From assembly GCF_900172345.1 (NCBI RefSeq), contig NZ_FWFY01000001.1, forward strand, positions 248,001 through 312,000: a stretch of 64,000 nt of DNA. The letters run 5' to 3'. This document shows positions 1-7,610 of this stretch, piece by piece; position 1 is the stretch's first letter, and every line of letters starts with the position of its first letter. The notes beneath the pieces were generated by a model that was not told the DNA's origin, ran no database searches, and saw nothing but the letters and a program-made list of their open reading frames with translations. This DNA comes from Limimaricola soesokkakensis (GTDB taxonomy: Bacteria; Pseudomonadota; Alphaproteobacteria; Rhodobacterales; Rhodobacteraceae). Made by a program: the position numbers and the translations under genes.

Positions 1-1
1 T

Positions 2-160
2 TGGGCTTGGCTCCTCGTGCCGGTCTTGTGCTTCCTGCTGGTCCATTACGCGGAGCAAACCGGATCGTGGCGCGATGCGGTGATGCGCATTGCAAGCAGC
101 ACGCTGATAGCCGCGGGCTGTCTGGTGCTGTTGCTTCTGGCCGTCGTTACGACAACCTAG
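2..160 (+). CDS. C-terminal fragment of a membrane protein (5' end outside window)
   Basis: This is an open frame that enters from the left edge and ends at a TAG at 158-160, giving 52 visible residues. They form two hydrophobic segments (about residues 1-16 and 33-49) separated by a short polar stretch (HYAEQTGSWRD). It therefore looks like the last two membrane helices of an integral membrane protein. Too little is visible to name a family. A hairpin follows the stop (162-187), which supports a real gene end here. Confidence 0.5.
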   Translation, partial: WAWLLVPVLCFLLVHYAEQTGSWRDAVMRIASSTLIAAGCLVLLLLAVVTTT

Positions 161-161
161 G

Positions 162-191
162 AGCGGCGTCCGGTTGCCGCAGCCGCTTTCT
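162..191 (+). terminator. candidate intrinsic terminator after the first partial gene
   Basis: AGCGGC (162-167) pairs with GCCGCT (182-187) and is followed by TTTCTC. The stem is short (6 bp) with a 14-nt loop, so this is only a plausible terminator for the membrane-protein fragment. Confidence 0.35.
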
Positions 192-323
192 CAGTCCTCC
201 ACGAGCCGACGGCATCTGTCGTGACAAGGCCCAGATGTTGTCGGCATGGTGCCATGACCGCAGGCCAAGTTCTTCCAATGGGTCGGCACGTCTGCCGAAG
301 CCAGAGCAAGAAAGAGGATGGAC

Positions 324-719
324 ATGGCACTATACGATCTCGTTCGCTGCAAGATGGCTCTGCCGGCCGAAATCACCGCTGTCACCGAGTGGCGCACCAG
401 AAGTTTCGGACGTGGCTTTCAGACCTTCGAGATCGATGGCGAGGGTGCCCTGCGCCTGTTTCGCCTCGAGCGGCAGCTGCACGAGGATCACCCGCCTCGG
501 CCAGCTTTGCTGGATCCTGATTATACCGATTGGCTTCGGACCTGGACTAGGCTCGAGACCGGCCTTTCGGCCATGCAGGACTTCAACGGTGTTCTGACGC
601 TCGAAGGACGCGACACCGATGGGGAGGAGTGGATGATCGAGACCAAGGTTGTCTCCGGTCAATGCGAACCTTTCCGTATCAGCCGCGGCCGGGTGGAACT
701 GCCCGCAGTGGCCGCCTGA
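324..719 (+). CDS. hypothetical protein
   Basis: I do not recognise this 131-residue protein. Two ATGs are possible (318 and 324). The AAAGAGG at 311-317 abuts the first but lies 6 nt before the second, so 324 (MALYDLVRCK) is preferred. The product is soluble and mixed-charge, with no signal peptide or membrane segment. It is rich in Trp, Arg and acidic residues and has a low-complexity Pro-Ala end. It sits alone between a partial membrane gene and a DUF1612 gene, at a window end that looks accessory. Codon usage is G+C-rich with clean third-position bias, which supports coding. Confidence 0.6.
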   Translation: MALYDLVRCKMALPAEITAVTEWRTRSFGRGFQTFEIDGEGALRLFRLERQLHEDHPPRPALLDPDYTDWLRTWTRLETGLSAMQDFNGVLTLEGRDTDGEEWMIETKVVSGQCEPFRISRGRVELPAVAA

Positions 720-952
720 GGGTCGTGCCAGCGTTCGAATAACGCAAGCTTCGGGCTGCACTGGTTGTCGACGCATTCATGCGCCCACCTCTCATGCCGC
801 TGATGGCCGAGCGCCGATCAGATGTGTCGGCGGGGCAATGGTGAAGCCAAGTCCATGGGGCCTGTCTGGCCGCAAGCCTCTGCGAGGTGGACAAGTACTC
901 GGGTATCTGTCCAGTCTGGCGGGCGCGGCACCGGGGCGGATGAGGGCGATGC

Positions 953-2107
953 ATGGCCAAGACGAGCAGGAGCGGTGGGCCGAGCGCGCTCGACCTGCTG
1001 CGGGTCGAAGTGCTCGCTGCGCGGATCGAAGCCTTCGGCCGGGCCGATCCAGATGCCGGCAATCTATGGCGCTCGGAGCTGGCGGTGGCCGAGGCAGTGG
1101 CCTCGGTGGCACTCGAAGGGCGCCGACTGTCCGAGACCGAGCTGTTACCGCGGATCGCGGGCGGTGGTTCCGGCCAAGGCGACCCGGTCGCGGGTGAACT
1201 GGCGCTGGGGCTGATCCGCGCCCTCAAGATGCCCGGCGACCCGATAGCGCATCCCGACAAGACGATCGCCCGGCTCGAACGGCTGGCAGGAGGGCTTGCG
1301 GAAGTCGAACGGGGGGCGAACTCGGAGGAGGTCTTTGCCGACCCGGCGGCGCTTGCCGCGTGTCTCTCGGCCTTACATCCCGACGATCCACCGATTCTCG
1401 CAGCGCTGAGGGTCAGCGCGGCCTATGGCCTTGCGACGGAGCGGGCCCACCCGATGGTCGAGCGAGCCTTGTTCATGGCGGTCGAGAGCGCCCGGCGCCG
1501 CCTCACGCCGGGACCCGGCGTTGTCGTAGCCTTCGAGGAGGACCCGATGCGCGGCCTGTCGGGACGGGTCGACGCCGATTGGGTCGCGACCCCCGCGCTG
1601 GCGCTCTCTGTAGGGCGCTACCGGCCCTGGTCCCCGGGCAGCGTCGCGGGGATGACCGAGTTACTCGATGGGCTGGGCACGGTATTGGGCATGGAAATCG
1701 GGCGGATCGGCCGGGCGCGTGACTGGCTGCGCCGGGCCCGCGCCTGCGGCGAGGGGCGACACGGCCGGTCGCGGCTGGGTGATGCGGCACAGGCATTCGC
1801 CTCGGCGCCCTGCCTGACCTCGAACCTTTTGGCGGAGCGCATCGGTGTGACGCCGCGTGGCGCGACCAACCTGATCGACGAGCTGGTGAGCCTCGGCCTG
1901 CTGCGCGAGATCACCCGTAGACGGACGGCCCGGATCTGGTCGGTGCCGGGCCTGGCCGAACGCTTGGCGGCGCGGCCGCGACGGGCGGGGCCGGCGCCTA
2001 CGCCCGCGCCTCAACCGGACCCCGAGGCGATGACGCGCGCCTTCGCCGAGCTCGACGCGGCGCTGGGCCGGGCCGATGCGCTGCTGGGGCGCCGCCGCAA
2101 AGGCTGA
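953..2107 (+). CDS. DUF1612 / RHE_PE00001-type helix-turn-helix protein
   Basis: This 384-residue soluble protein resembles the DUF1612 family with a C-terminal HTH DNA-binding domain, first named from Rhizobium etli plasmid proteins (family recalled, not searched). The central part (about residues 160-265) carries the conserved WSPGSVAGMTELLDGLG stretch. Residues about 283-320 (LTSNLLAERIGVTPRGATNL then LIDELVSLGLL) look like a winged HTH followed by a basic wing. An Arg/Pro-rich tail follows. GAGGGCG at 942-948 is the likely ribosome site for the ATG at 953. Relatives are frequent on plasmids and islands of rhizobia and Rhodobacterales, and their function is not established. Confidence 0.7.
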   Translation: MAKTSRSGGPSALDLLRVEVLAARIEAFGRADPDAGNLWRSELAVAEAVASVALEGRRLSETELLPRIAGGGSGQGDPVAGELALGLIRALKMPGDPIAHPDKTIARLERLAGGLAEVERGANSEEVFADPAALAACLSALHPDDPPILAALRVSAAYGLATERAHPMVERALFMAVESARRRLTPGPGVVVAFEEDPMRGLSGRVDADWVATPALALSVGRYRPWSPGSVAGMTELLDGLGTVLGMEIGRIGRARDWLRRARACGEGRHGRSRLGDAAQAFASAPCLTSNLLAERIGVTPRGATNLIDELVSLGLLREITRRRTARIWSVPGLAERLAARPRRAGPAPTPAPQPDPEAMTRAFAELDAALGRADALLGRRRKG

Positions 2108-2218
2108 GCCGCCGCATCGCGCCGCCGGGCCAGTTCCCGCCAAGTGAAGCCGTACAAGCCTTTCCTTCCCTGTCGCCGCACCATATCCGTATGTCGCCGT
2201 GACCAGTTAGGACCGATG

Positions 2219-3100
2219 ATGACCGTTGCGCCGACCACCGAAGTGAGCCGCCTCCTGCGGGAAGAATTCGACAGCGTTCTCGACGCTTGGTTCGCCACCC
2301 AGAAGCGCGAGGGCGTGCGACGCCCCGACCTGTTCTCCGACCGCGAGAGCCGGCGCCAGCTGTCCGATCTGCTGCGGGCCTTCTCCGAGGCGCTGTCGCG
2401 CATCGACATCACCGAGGCCGTCGACATTGATGCCGACAACTGGTCCGAACTTCGCATGGCGCTGTCGGAGATCACGCTGGTGCGCACCGAGCGCGGCGTC
2501 GCGCCATGGGAGATGACGGCCTTCATGCTGGCGCTGAAGCAGCCCGTCTTCGAGATGCTGAGCAAGAACCTCGCGGATCGGACCGACCGTCTGCTCGCCG
2601 AGGCTGCCGATTTCGGCCGCGTGGTCGATGCGCTTGCAATGCATATCAACGAATACTTCATCGCCGAGCGCGACGAGATCATAGAACGCCAGCGGGCCGA
2701 GATGATGGAGCTCTCCACCCCGGTGGTGCAGCTGTGGGAACGGGTGCTGACCATCCCGCTGATCGGCACGCTCGATTCGATGCGGGCGCAGGAGGTGATG
2801 GAGAACCTGCTGAATTCCATCGTCGAGCACAGCGCCGAGGTAGTGATCGTCGATATCACCGGCGTGCGTGTGGTCGACACGCAGGTCGCGCAGCACCTGC
2901 TGCGGACCGCCGCGGCGGTCCGACTGATGGGGGCCGAGGCGATCATCTCGGGCATCTCGCCCAAGATCGCCCAGACCATGGTCGAGCTTGGCGTCGACGT
3001 GGGCGAGGTGACGACCCGCCCCTCGATCCGTGCCGCGCTCGCCGAGGCATTCCGTCGCGTCGGCTTCCAGATCAGCCGCATCGAGGACACCCGTGTCTGA
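2219..3100 (+). CDS. rsbR: RsbR-like stressosome scaffold protein (RsbRD N-domain + STAS)
   Basis: This 293-residue protein begins with an all-helical sensor-like domain (about 10-170) of the RsbRD N-terminal type and ends with a STAS domain (about 170-285). The STAS domain keeps VVDT with Thr221, equivalent to RsbR Thr171 of Bacillus. An IAQT motif with Thr253 lies where the second regulatory phosphosite is expected. In stressosomes RsbR forms the mixed core with RsbS, which holds RsbT until a signal releases it. The start at 2219 is chosen because AGGA at 2209-2212 lies 6 nt upstream; the adjacent ATG at 2216 would be only 3 nt away. It is the first gene of a five-gene overlapping operon. 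Confidence 0.85.
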   Translation: MTVAPTTEVSRLLREEFDSVLDAWFATQKREGVRRPDLFSDRESRRQLSDLLRAFSEALSRIDITEAVDIDADNWSELRMALSEITLVRTERGVAPWEMTAFMLALKQPVFEMLSKNLADRTDRLLAEAADFGRVVDALAMHINEYFIAERDEIIERQRAEMMELSTPVVQLWERVLTIPLIGTLDSMRAQEVMENLLNSIVEHSAEVVIVDITGVRVVDTQVAQHLLRTAAAVRLMGAEAIISGISPKIAQTMVELGVDVGEVTTRPSIRAALAEAFRRVGFQISRIEDTRV

Positions 3101-3455
3101 AGCGGCCTCGATCTACACCGTCGACAAGGTCCTGCTCGTCGCGATTCGCGACAACATCACCGACACCGACATCATCAACCTGCAGGAGGATCTCTCCGAG
3201 CGGATCGTGAGTGAGGCGGCGCGTGGCGTGGTGATCGATATTGCCGCGCTCGAGATCGTCGATACCTTCGTCGGCCGCATCCTCGCGCAGCTTTCCTCGA
3301 TTTCGCGGCTGTTGGCGGCCGAGACCTACATCGTGGGCATGCGCCCGGCGGTGGCGATGACGCTGGTCGAACTTGGCATGGATCTGCCGGGCTCGAAAAC
3401 GGCGCTGTCGCTGAGCCACGCGCTGCGCGCGCTGAAGGCCAAGGGTCTGGCGTGA
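3093..3455 (+). CDS. rsbS: RsbS-like STAS-domain stressosome protein
   Basis: This 120-residue protein is a single STAS domain. IVDTFVGR places Thr58 where Bacillus RsbS carries its RsbT-phosphorylated Ser59. It would be the small core subunit that sequesters RsbT and releases it after phosphorylation. The GTG start at 3093 has GAGG at 3083-3086 and overlaps the end of rsbR by 8 nt, which implies translational coupling. The switch residue is Thr rather than Ser; both are phosphorylatable. Confidence 0.85.
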   Translation: MSEAASIYTVDKVLLVAIRDNITDTDIINLQEDLSERIVSEAARGVVIDIAALEIVDTFVGRILAQLSSISRLLAAETYIVGMRPAVAMTLVELGMDLPGSKTALSLSHALRALKAKGLA

Positions 3456-3859
3456 GCGGCCCGCCGGCGCAGCCGGCGGGGCGGGTGGAGTTGCGGCAGG
3501 AGCGCGATGTCGCGGCAGCCCGTATCGCGGTGTCGAAGGCGATGGACGCGCTGAACGCGCGGGCGCTGCGCAAGACCCGCTTCGTCACTGCCGTGAGCGA
3601 GATCGCCCGCAACGCGCTCGACCATGGGGGCGGCGGCGTGCTCGAGATCTATCGCCTTGATCGCCCGCGCCGCATCATGATCCGCTGCAGCGATCAGGGG
3701 CCCGGCATCGCCGATATCGATCAGGCGATGACGGACGGCTTCTCGACCGCGCGGAGCATGGGCAAGGGGCTCGGTGGTGCGCGGCGGCTGGTCGATGCCT
3801 TTCGCATCGAAAGTCGCGTCGGGGCGGGCACCACGATCGAGATGGAGGCCAATCCATGA
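3452..3859 (+). CDS. rsbT: RsbT-like serine/threonine switch kinase
   Basis: This 135-residue protein is one GHKL (HATPase_c) domain of the RsbT/RsbW class. The N-box has Glu50 and Asn54 (SEIARNALDH), the G1 box is DQGPGI (81-86) and the G2 box is GKGLGG (104-109). In Bacillus, RsbT phosphorylates RsbR and RsbS, leaves the stressosome and activates a partner, the RsbU phosphatase. No RsbU is encoded here; the partner is probably one of the next two gene products. It starts at a GTG overlapping the rsbS stop (GTGA, 3452-3455). Confidence 0.88.
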   Translation: MSGPPAQPAGRVELRQERDVAAARIAVSKAMDALNARALRKTRFVTAVSEIARNALDHGGGGVLEIYRLDRPRRIMIRCSDQGPGIADIDQAMTDGFSTARSMGKGLGGARRLVDAFRIESRVGAGTTIEMEANP

Positions 3860-4854
3860 GACATGTCGTCGATATATCCGATCCCAGTGCCGTGGCCGAG
3901 GCGCGGCGGCTGGCGCGCGCTCTGGCCGACGAGTGCGGGCTTTCGGTCGAGCGCACCGAGGCGATGGCGATCGTGGTCACGGAAATGGCCACCAACCTCC
4001 TGCGTCATGCCCGCGGCGGGCAACTCCTGCTGCAGCGCCAACCCGGTACCAGGTCCCGCGTCTGTATCGCCGCCATCGATGCCGGACCCGGTATCGCCGA
4101 TATCGGCCTCGCCCTGTCCGATGGATTTTCCACCGGTTCGAGCGCCGGTGGCGGGCTCGGTGCGATGCGCCGCTTGGCCGATAGCTTCGAGATCCGCTCG
4201 ACGCCGGGGCAGGGTACCGTGGCCGTCTGCGGCTTTGGCCCGGCGCCGGTGCTGGCGGGGGTCGAGATCGGCGCCTTTCTGATGAACTACCCCGGCGACC
4301 GCGCCTGTGGCGACGCGGTCTTCGCGCGCGATGTCGCCGGTCGTGTCGACCTGCTCGCCGTCGACGGGCTGGGCCACGGCCCGCGCGCCGAAGTGGCGGC
4401 GGCCGAAGCGGTGGCGGGAATCGAACCCCTCCGCGGCGAGGACCCTGCGCGGCTGTTGTCCGAGTTGTCCGCCCGGCTTGCCGGCAGCCGCGGATCCGTG
4501 GCGGCGCTGGCGCAGATCGAGGCGGCGGATGGGCGGCTGCGACTGGCCGGAATAGGCAACATCGCGGCGCTCTTGGTGAGGGCCGATGGGCAGGTGCGAC
4601 GTCTAATAAGCCGCGAGGGGCGGCTAGGCGGCGCGGTGCGCCTGCCCCCGGTCGAGAGCGCGGAGATGGGCCGGGGCGACGTGCTCATCCTGCATAGCGA
4701 CGGCCTTTCGACGCTGCGCAGCCACGCGGAACTGCCCCCACTTGCAGGAATGAGCAGCGCGATGATCGCGGCACATCTGATGCGCGACCGTAACAAGGGA
4801 CGCGACGATTGTTGCGTGCTGGTGGCGCGGCTCGCTTCGGAGGACGCCGAATGA
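3856..4854 (+). CDS. RsbT-like ATPase domain fused to RsbX-like SpoIIE/PP2C phosphatase
   Basis: This is a 332-residue two-domain fusion. Residues about 5-125 repeat the RsbT-type GHKL fold: N-box Glu43/Asn47, DAGPGI 75-80 and GGGLGA 98-103. Residues about 135-328 form a compact SpoIIE/PP2C phosphatase with metal-binding acidic motifs GD (152-153), DGLGHG (170-175), SDG (281-283) and DD (317-318). RsbX resets stressosomes by dephosphorylating RsbR and RsbS, and this domain is the natural candidate. The ATG overlaps the rsbT stop (ATGA). Whether the N-terminal domain is an active kinase or only a docking module cannot be read from sequence. Confidence 0.82.
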   Translation: MRHVVDISDPSAVAEARRLARALADECGLSVERTEAMAIVVTEMATNLLRHARGGQLLLQRQPGTRSRVCIAAIDAGPGIADIGLALSDGFSTGSSAGGGLGAMRRLADSFEIRSTPGQGTVAVCGFGPAPVLAGVEIGAFLMNYPGDRACGDAVFARDVAGRVDLLAVDGLGHGPRAEVAAAEAVAGIEPLRGEDPARLLSELSARLAGSRGSVAALAQIEAADGRLRLAGIGNIAALLVRADGQVRRLISREGRLGGAVRLPPVESAEMGRGDVLILHSDGLSTLRSHAELPPLAGMSSAMIAAHLMRDRNKGRDDCCVLVARLASEDAE

Positions 4855-6011
4855 GACTGACCACGCTGAAGATCGAGGCCGACGAGGACATCGTGCGGCT
4901 GCGCATGGTCGGTCAGGAGGTGGCGCGGCATTGCGGCTTTGCCAAGTTCGCCGAAACCCGGATCGTCACCGCGCTCCTCGAGCTGGGGCGCAACATCATC
5001 CAGCATGGCGGCGGCGGGCGGATGACCCTGTCGCTGGAACCGGTGGCCGGCAACCTCGAGCTTGCGGTGGAGGCGATCGATCAGGGGCCGGGCATCCCCG
5101 ATCTGGAAGCCCGCCTCGCCGGGGGCGACCCTCTGCCCGGCGCCGGACGCCAGCCGGGGCTCGGCCTCGGGCTACGCGGCGTGCAGCGCATCGCCGACCG
5201 GATGGAGGTCGACAGCGGTCCCGAAGGGACTCGGATCAAGGCCGGCTTCGACACCCGTCTCGCCGCGAACGAGGCGGCGCGCATCGGCGCCGCGATCGGC
5301 GAGGCGCTGGCGGCGCTGCGTCGCGCCGATCCCGCCGCGATGCTGGCGCAGCAGAACCGCGACCTGCTCGACGCCATCGAGGAACGGGACCTGCTCATGG
5401 CCGAGGTGCATCACCGCACCAAGAACAACCTCGCTCTCGTCACCGGGTTGATGCGGCTCAGCCGCAACGCGGCCCAGAGCGAGGAGACCAAGCGGGTGCT
5501 GCGCGATCTGGAGCTTCGGGTGCGGGCGATCACCACGATCCACGATCAGCTGCAACGCGCCGCCGCCGCCGATCACGCGCCGCTGCTGCCGCTCTTGCGC
5601 GATGTGGCCGAGCACACGCGTCAGGCATTCTCGACGCCCGATCAGGAGGTCACGGTAGTCGTCACCGGCGAGGCGCTGAGCCTGTCGGGCAATGCCGCGA
5701 CCGATCTCGCCCTCGCGGCGGGCGAGCTGATGACCAATGCCTGCAAGCACGCCTTCGCGGATCGCGAACGCGGTCGCCTCCATGTCTCGCTCACGCGGGA
5801 GGAGGGGATGCTGAAGCTGGTGGTCTCCGACGATGGCTGCGGTCTCGCGCCGGGGATGGAACGGCCGGAACGCTCGGATTCGCTCGGATGGCGGATGATC
5901 CGGACCATGGTGCAGAAGCATGGCGGCTTCGTGCGCACCTCCGGCGGCAGCGAGGGGCTGACGGTGGAATTGGGCTTTGACGAGGCGCAGCTCGGCCTGC
6001 ATCAGGCCTGA
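4851..6011 (+). CDS. soluble histidine kinase: RsbT-like ATPase domain + HisKA_2 + HATPase
   Basis: This 386-residue cytoplasmic protein has no membrane segment. Residues about 1-135 are a third RsbT-like GHKL domain (Glu44, Asn48, DQGPGI 78-83, GLGLGLRG). A helical linker (about 140-183) leads to a HisKA_2 dimerisation/phosphoacceptor domain (EVHHRTKNN, His187/His188). A second, kinase-type HATPase follows (GELMTNACKH, then DDGCGL 327-332). It starts with ATGA overlap at 4851, so all five genes are translationally coupled. The kinase may be the output of the stressosome module. HisKA_2 kinases commonly feed PhyR-type general stress signalling in alphaproteobacteria, but no response regulator lies beside it here. 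Confidence 0.85.
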   Translation: MRLTTLKIEADEDIVRLRMVGQEVARHCGFAKFAETRIVTALLELGRNIIQHGGGGRMTLSLEPVAGNLELAVEAIDQGPGIPDLEARLAGGDPLPGAGRQPGLGLGLRGVQRIADRMEVDSGPEGTRIKAGFDTRLAANEAARIGAAIGEALAALRRADPAAMLAQQNRDLLDAIEERDLLMAEVHHRTKNNLALVTGLMRLSRNAAQSEETKRVLRDLELRVRAITTIHDQLQRAAAADHAPLLPLLRDVAEHTRQAFSTPDQEVTVVVTGEALSLSGNAATDLALAAGELMTNACKHAFADRERGRLHVSLTREEGMLKLVVSDDGCGLAPGMERPERSDSLGWRMIRTMVQKHGGFVRTSGGSEGLTVELGFDEAQLGLHQA

Positions 6012-6014
6012 GCG

Positions 6015-6057
6015 CAAAAGAAAGGCGGCGGTTCCCGGGAGGAAGGAAGCCGCCGCC
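6015..6057 (-). terminator. intrinsic terminator, probably bidirectional
   Basis: On the minus strand a GC-rich stem (GCGGCGG arm near 6049-6055 against CCGCCGC near 6024-6030) is followed by TTTCTTTT, so it ends the DUF1127 transcript. The same hairpin can stop the plus-strand stressosome operon, which ends at 6011. Confidence 0.65.
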
Positions 6058-6061
6058 GCTA

Positions 6062-6100
6062 TTTCGAGACTTGCTGGGGAGGATCAGCGCCGTCTCGAAA
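6062..6100. repeat. perfect 9-bp inverted repeat downstream of the kinase gene
   Basis: TTTCGAGAC (6062-6070) and GTCTCGAAA (6092-6100) are exact reverse complements separated by 21 nt. They lie in the convergent gap between the kinase and the DUF1127 gene, beside the terminator. The repeat could be RNA structure protecting 3' ends or a protein site. Confidence 0.5.
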
Positions 6101-6146
6101 GGTAAACACCAAGACGCTGGAAAAGGTCCGCGCCTTGGCCAAAAGG

Positions 6147-6356
6147 TCAGGCGCGCCGCGCCGCCTGGGTCGCGATGTCCTCGATCATGGCGCGGTGGAT
6201 GCCCAGATCGGCCAGCTCGCGCTCGCTGAGCGCCGAGAGTTCGCGACGGGTGATGCGATAGGCCTGCGATTGGGCGCGGCGCTCGGCGATGCCGGCGAAG
6301 AGGCGAGCGAGCAGGGAGGCGGGGCGGGCGGTCTGGTTGGTGCTGAAGGTCGTCAT
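6147..6356 (-). CDS. DUF1127 small protein
   Basis: This 69-residue basic protein ends with the DUF1127 signature (RRELSALSERELADLGI then HRAMIEDIA), a short Arg-rich helix-turn-helix-like unit found in many alphaproteobacterial small proteins. Some family members affect RNA turnover or C1/phosphate metabolism and interact with RNA; a specific role is not known here. The start MTTFSTNQTA at 6356 is chosen because AGGATCAAGAG precedes it and because the upstream extension (to 6419) has no family similarity. A strong terminator follows on its strand. Confidence 0.8.
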   Translation of the reverse strand: MTTFSTNQTARPASLLARLFAGIAERRAQSQAYRITRRELSALSERELADLGIHRAMIEDIATQAARRA

Positions 6357-6540
6357 GTCTCTTGATCCTTGGGCGTCGAAGGCGGCCTCTTGGCCGCGAT
6401 ATGAGGTAGGCGTCGTCATCGGCGCCGATGAGCCCCATCTGGACCTTCGGACCCGCCGCTACCACATCCAAGCACGCCGCAGCGCCCTGCAGACACTGCA
6501 TGGCCCGTCACCCCTTCGATGCCCCTTGGAACAAGAATTT

Positions 6541-6554
6541 CCGAACCGTTTCGG
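6541..6554. promoter_or_regulatory. LacI-type palindrome or weak hairpin just 3' of the LacI gene
   Basis: CCGAACCGTTTCGG has matching arms CCGAA/TTCGG. It resembles the operator between the LacI gene and the glucosidase gene (shared pattern CGAAnCGnTTCG). It lies 5 nt beyond the LacI-gene stop. It could be a second operator, perhaps acting on the DUF1127 promoter side, or a small terminator hairpin, since AAATTCTTG follows on the minus strand. Confidence 0.4.
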
Positions 6555-6558
6555 GGTG

Positions 6559-7584
6559 CTAACTGTTAGGCGGCGCGATCGATCCCGCTTCGACGATTTC
6601 GAACCCGCCCAACTGCTGCAACTCGGCCAGCGGCTTGCCCTCGATCGCGCCGATCAGTCCCTGCGCCAGCGGCTCCCAGCTCAGCGCCAGTGCCGAGCGC
6701 GTGCCGGAGCTGGCCGGCAGGGACATCAGGTCCTCGCCCGGCAGCATGTCGTCATGCACCACCACCGACACGTCGCCCGGCACCTTCAGCCCGAGCATCG
6801 ACAGCGCGTTGTAGATGCCCTTGGCGATCAGCATGTTGCCTGCGATCAGGGCGGTCGGCGCTGCCTCACCATTCATCATCCGCAACGTGGCAAGGGCTCC
6901 GACGCTTTCGGTCATCTGCCCGTGTTCGTGCAGATCGGGGTCGATTCCGAGGCCGGCCTCGCGCAGCGCCATTTCCCAACCGGTCCGGCGATGCGCCGCG
7001 TAGCAGGTGGCGGCGATGCCGTTGACGAAGCCGATCCGCCGATGCCCGGCGCGCAGGAGCATCGCCGTCAATTCGCGCCCGACGGCGATGTTGTCGATGT
7101 CATAGAACGGGTAATCGGGCTTCGCTGTGCCGCGTCCATGCATCACCATCGGCACGCCGCGGCGGCGCAGATAGGCGACCCGCGGGTCGTTCTCCTCCGG
7201 CTCAATCAGCACGAAGCCATCGAGCGAGCCGCCATCGATCAGCCGACGATGCACCGCGACCACGTCCTCGCCCTCTTCGGCGGCATGCAGCACGAACAGC
7301 CGGCCGCGCCGCGAGAACGCGCTCGACAGCCCGCGCACCATCTGCACGAACATGCTGTCGCGCGGGGTCCGGTCCTGCGGCGGCAGCACCAGCCCGACAA
7401 TGCCGGAGCGCCCGGAGGCGAGTTTGCGGGCCGAAAGGTTCGGCCGGTAATTCAGGGCGTTGGCCGCTTCGCGCACACGGATCTTGGTCTCGGCGCTGAC
7501 ATCGTCATGATCGTTGAGCGCGCGGCTCACCTGCGTGACCGACAGGCCGGTGCTGGCCGCGATGTCCTTGAGCGTTGCCGACAT
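6559..7584 (-). CDS. LacI-family transcriptional regulator of the adjacent alpha-glucosidase
   Basis: This 341-residue protein has an N-terminal LacI HTH (about 3-25, TLKDIAASTGLSVTQVSRAL) and a hinge (VREAANALNYRPN). A periplasmic-binding-like sugar effector domain (about 60-335) follows. The start MSATLKDIA at 7584 is preferred over an upstream ATG at 7689 because LacI proteins begin immediately before the HTH. The gene is divergent from the glucosidase with an operator-like palindrome between them. By analogy with AglR it probably represses alpha-glucoside use until an inducing sugar binds. The exact ligand is not deducible, and no ABC transporter genes are adjacent. Confidence 0.85.
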   Translation of the reverse strand: MSATLKDIAASTGLSVTQVSRALNDHDDVSAETKIRVREAANALNYRPNLSARKLASGRSGIVGLVLPPQDRTPRDSMFVQMVRGLSSAFSRRGRLFVLHAAEEGEDVVAVHRRLIDGGSLDGFVLIEPEENDPRVAYLRRRGVPMVMHGRGTAKPDYPFYDIDNIAVGRELTAMLLRAGHRRIGFVNGIAATCYAAHRRTGWEMALREAGLGIDPDLHEHGQMTESVGALATLRMMNGEAAPTALIAGNMLIAKGIYNALSMLGLKVPGDVSVVVHDDMLPGEDLMSLPASSGTRSALALSWEPLAQGLIGAIEGKPLAELQQLGGFEIVEAGSIAPPNS

Positions 7585-7610
7585 GTCTTTCCCTCGATGC
7601 GCGGTTGCAA

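Noticed and set aside
730-745. tRNA T-arm-like GTTCGAAT
   Set aside because: No acceptor stem, D-arm or anticodon arm can be folded around it. The same applies to GGTTCGAATT near 42940.
6528-6550. EcfG-like promoter GGAAC...CGTT
   Set aside because: The spacer is 14 nt rather than 16-17, and it points into the antisense of the LacI gene with no gene to drive.
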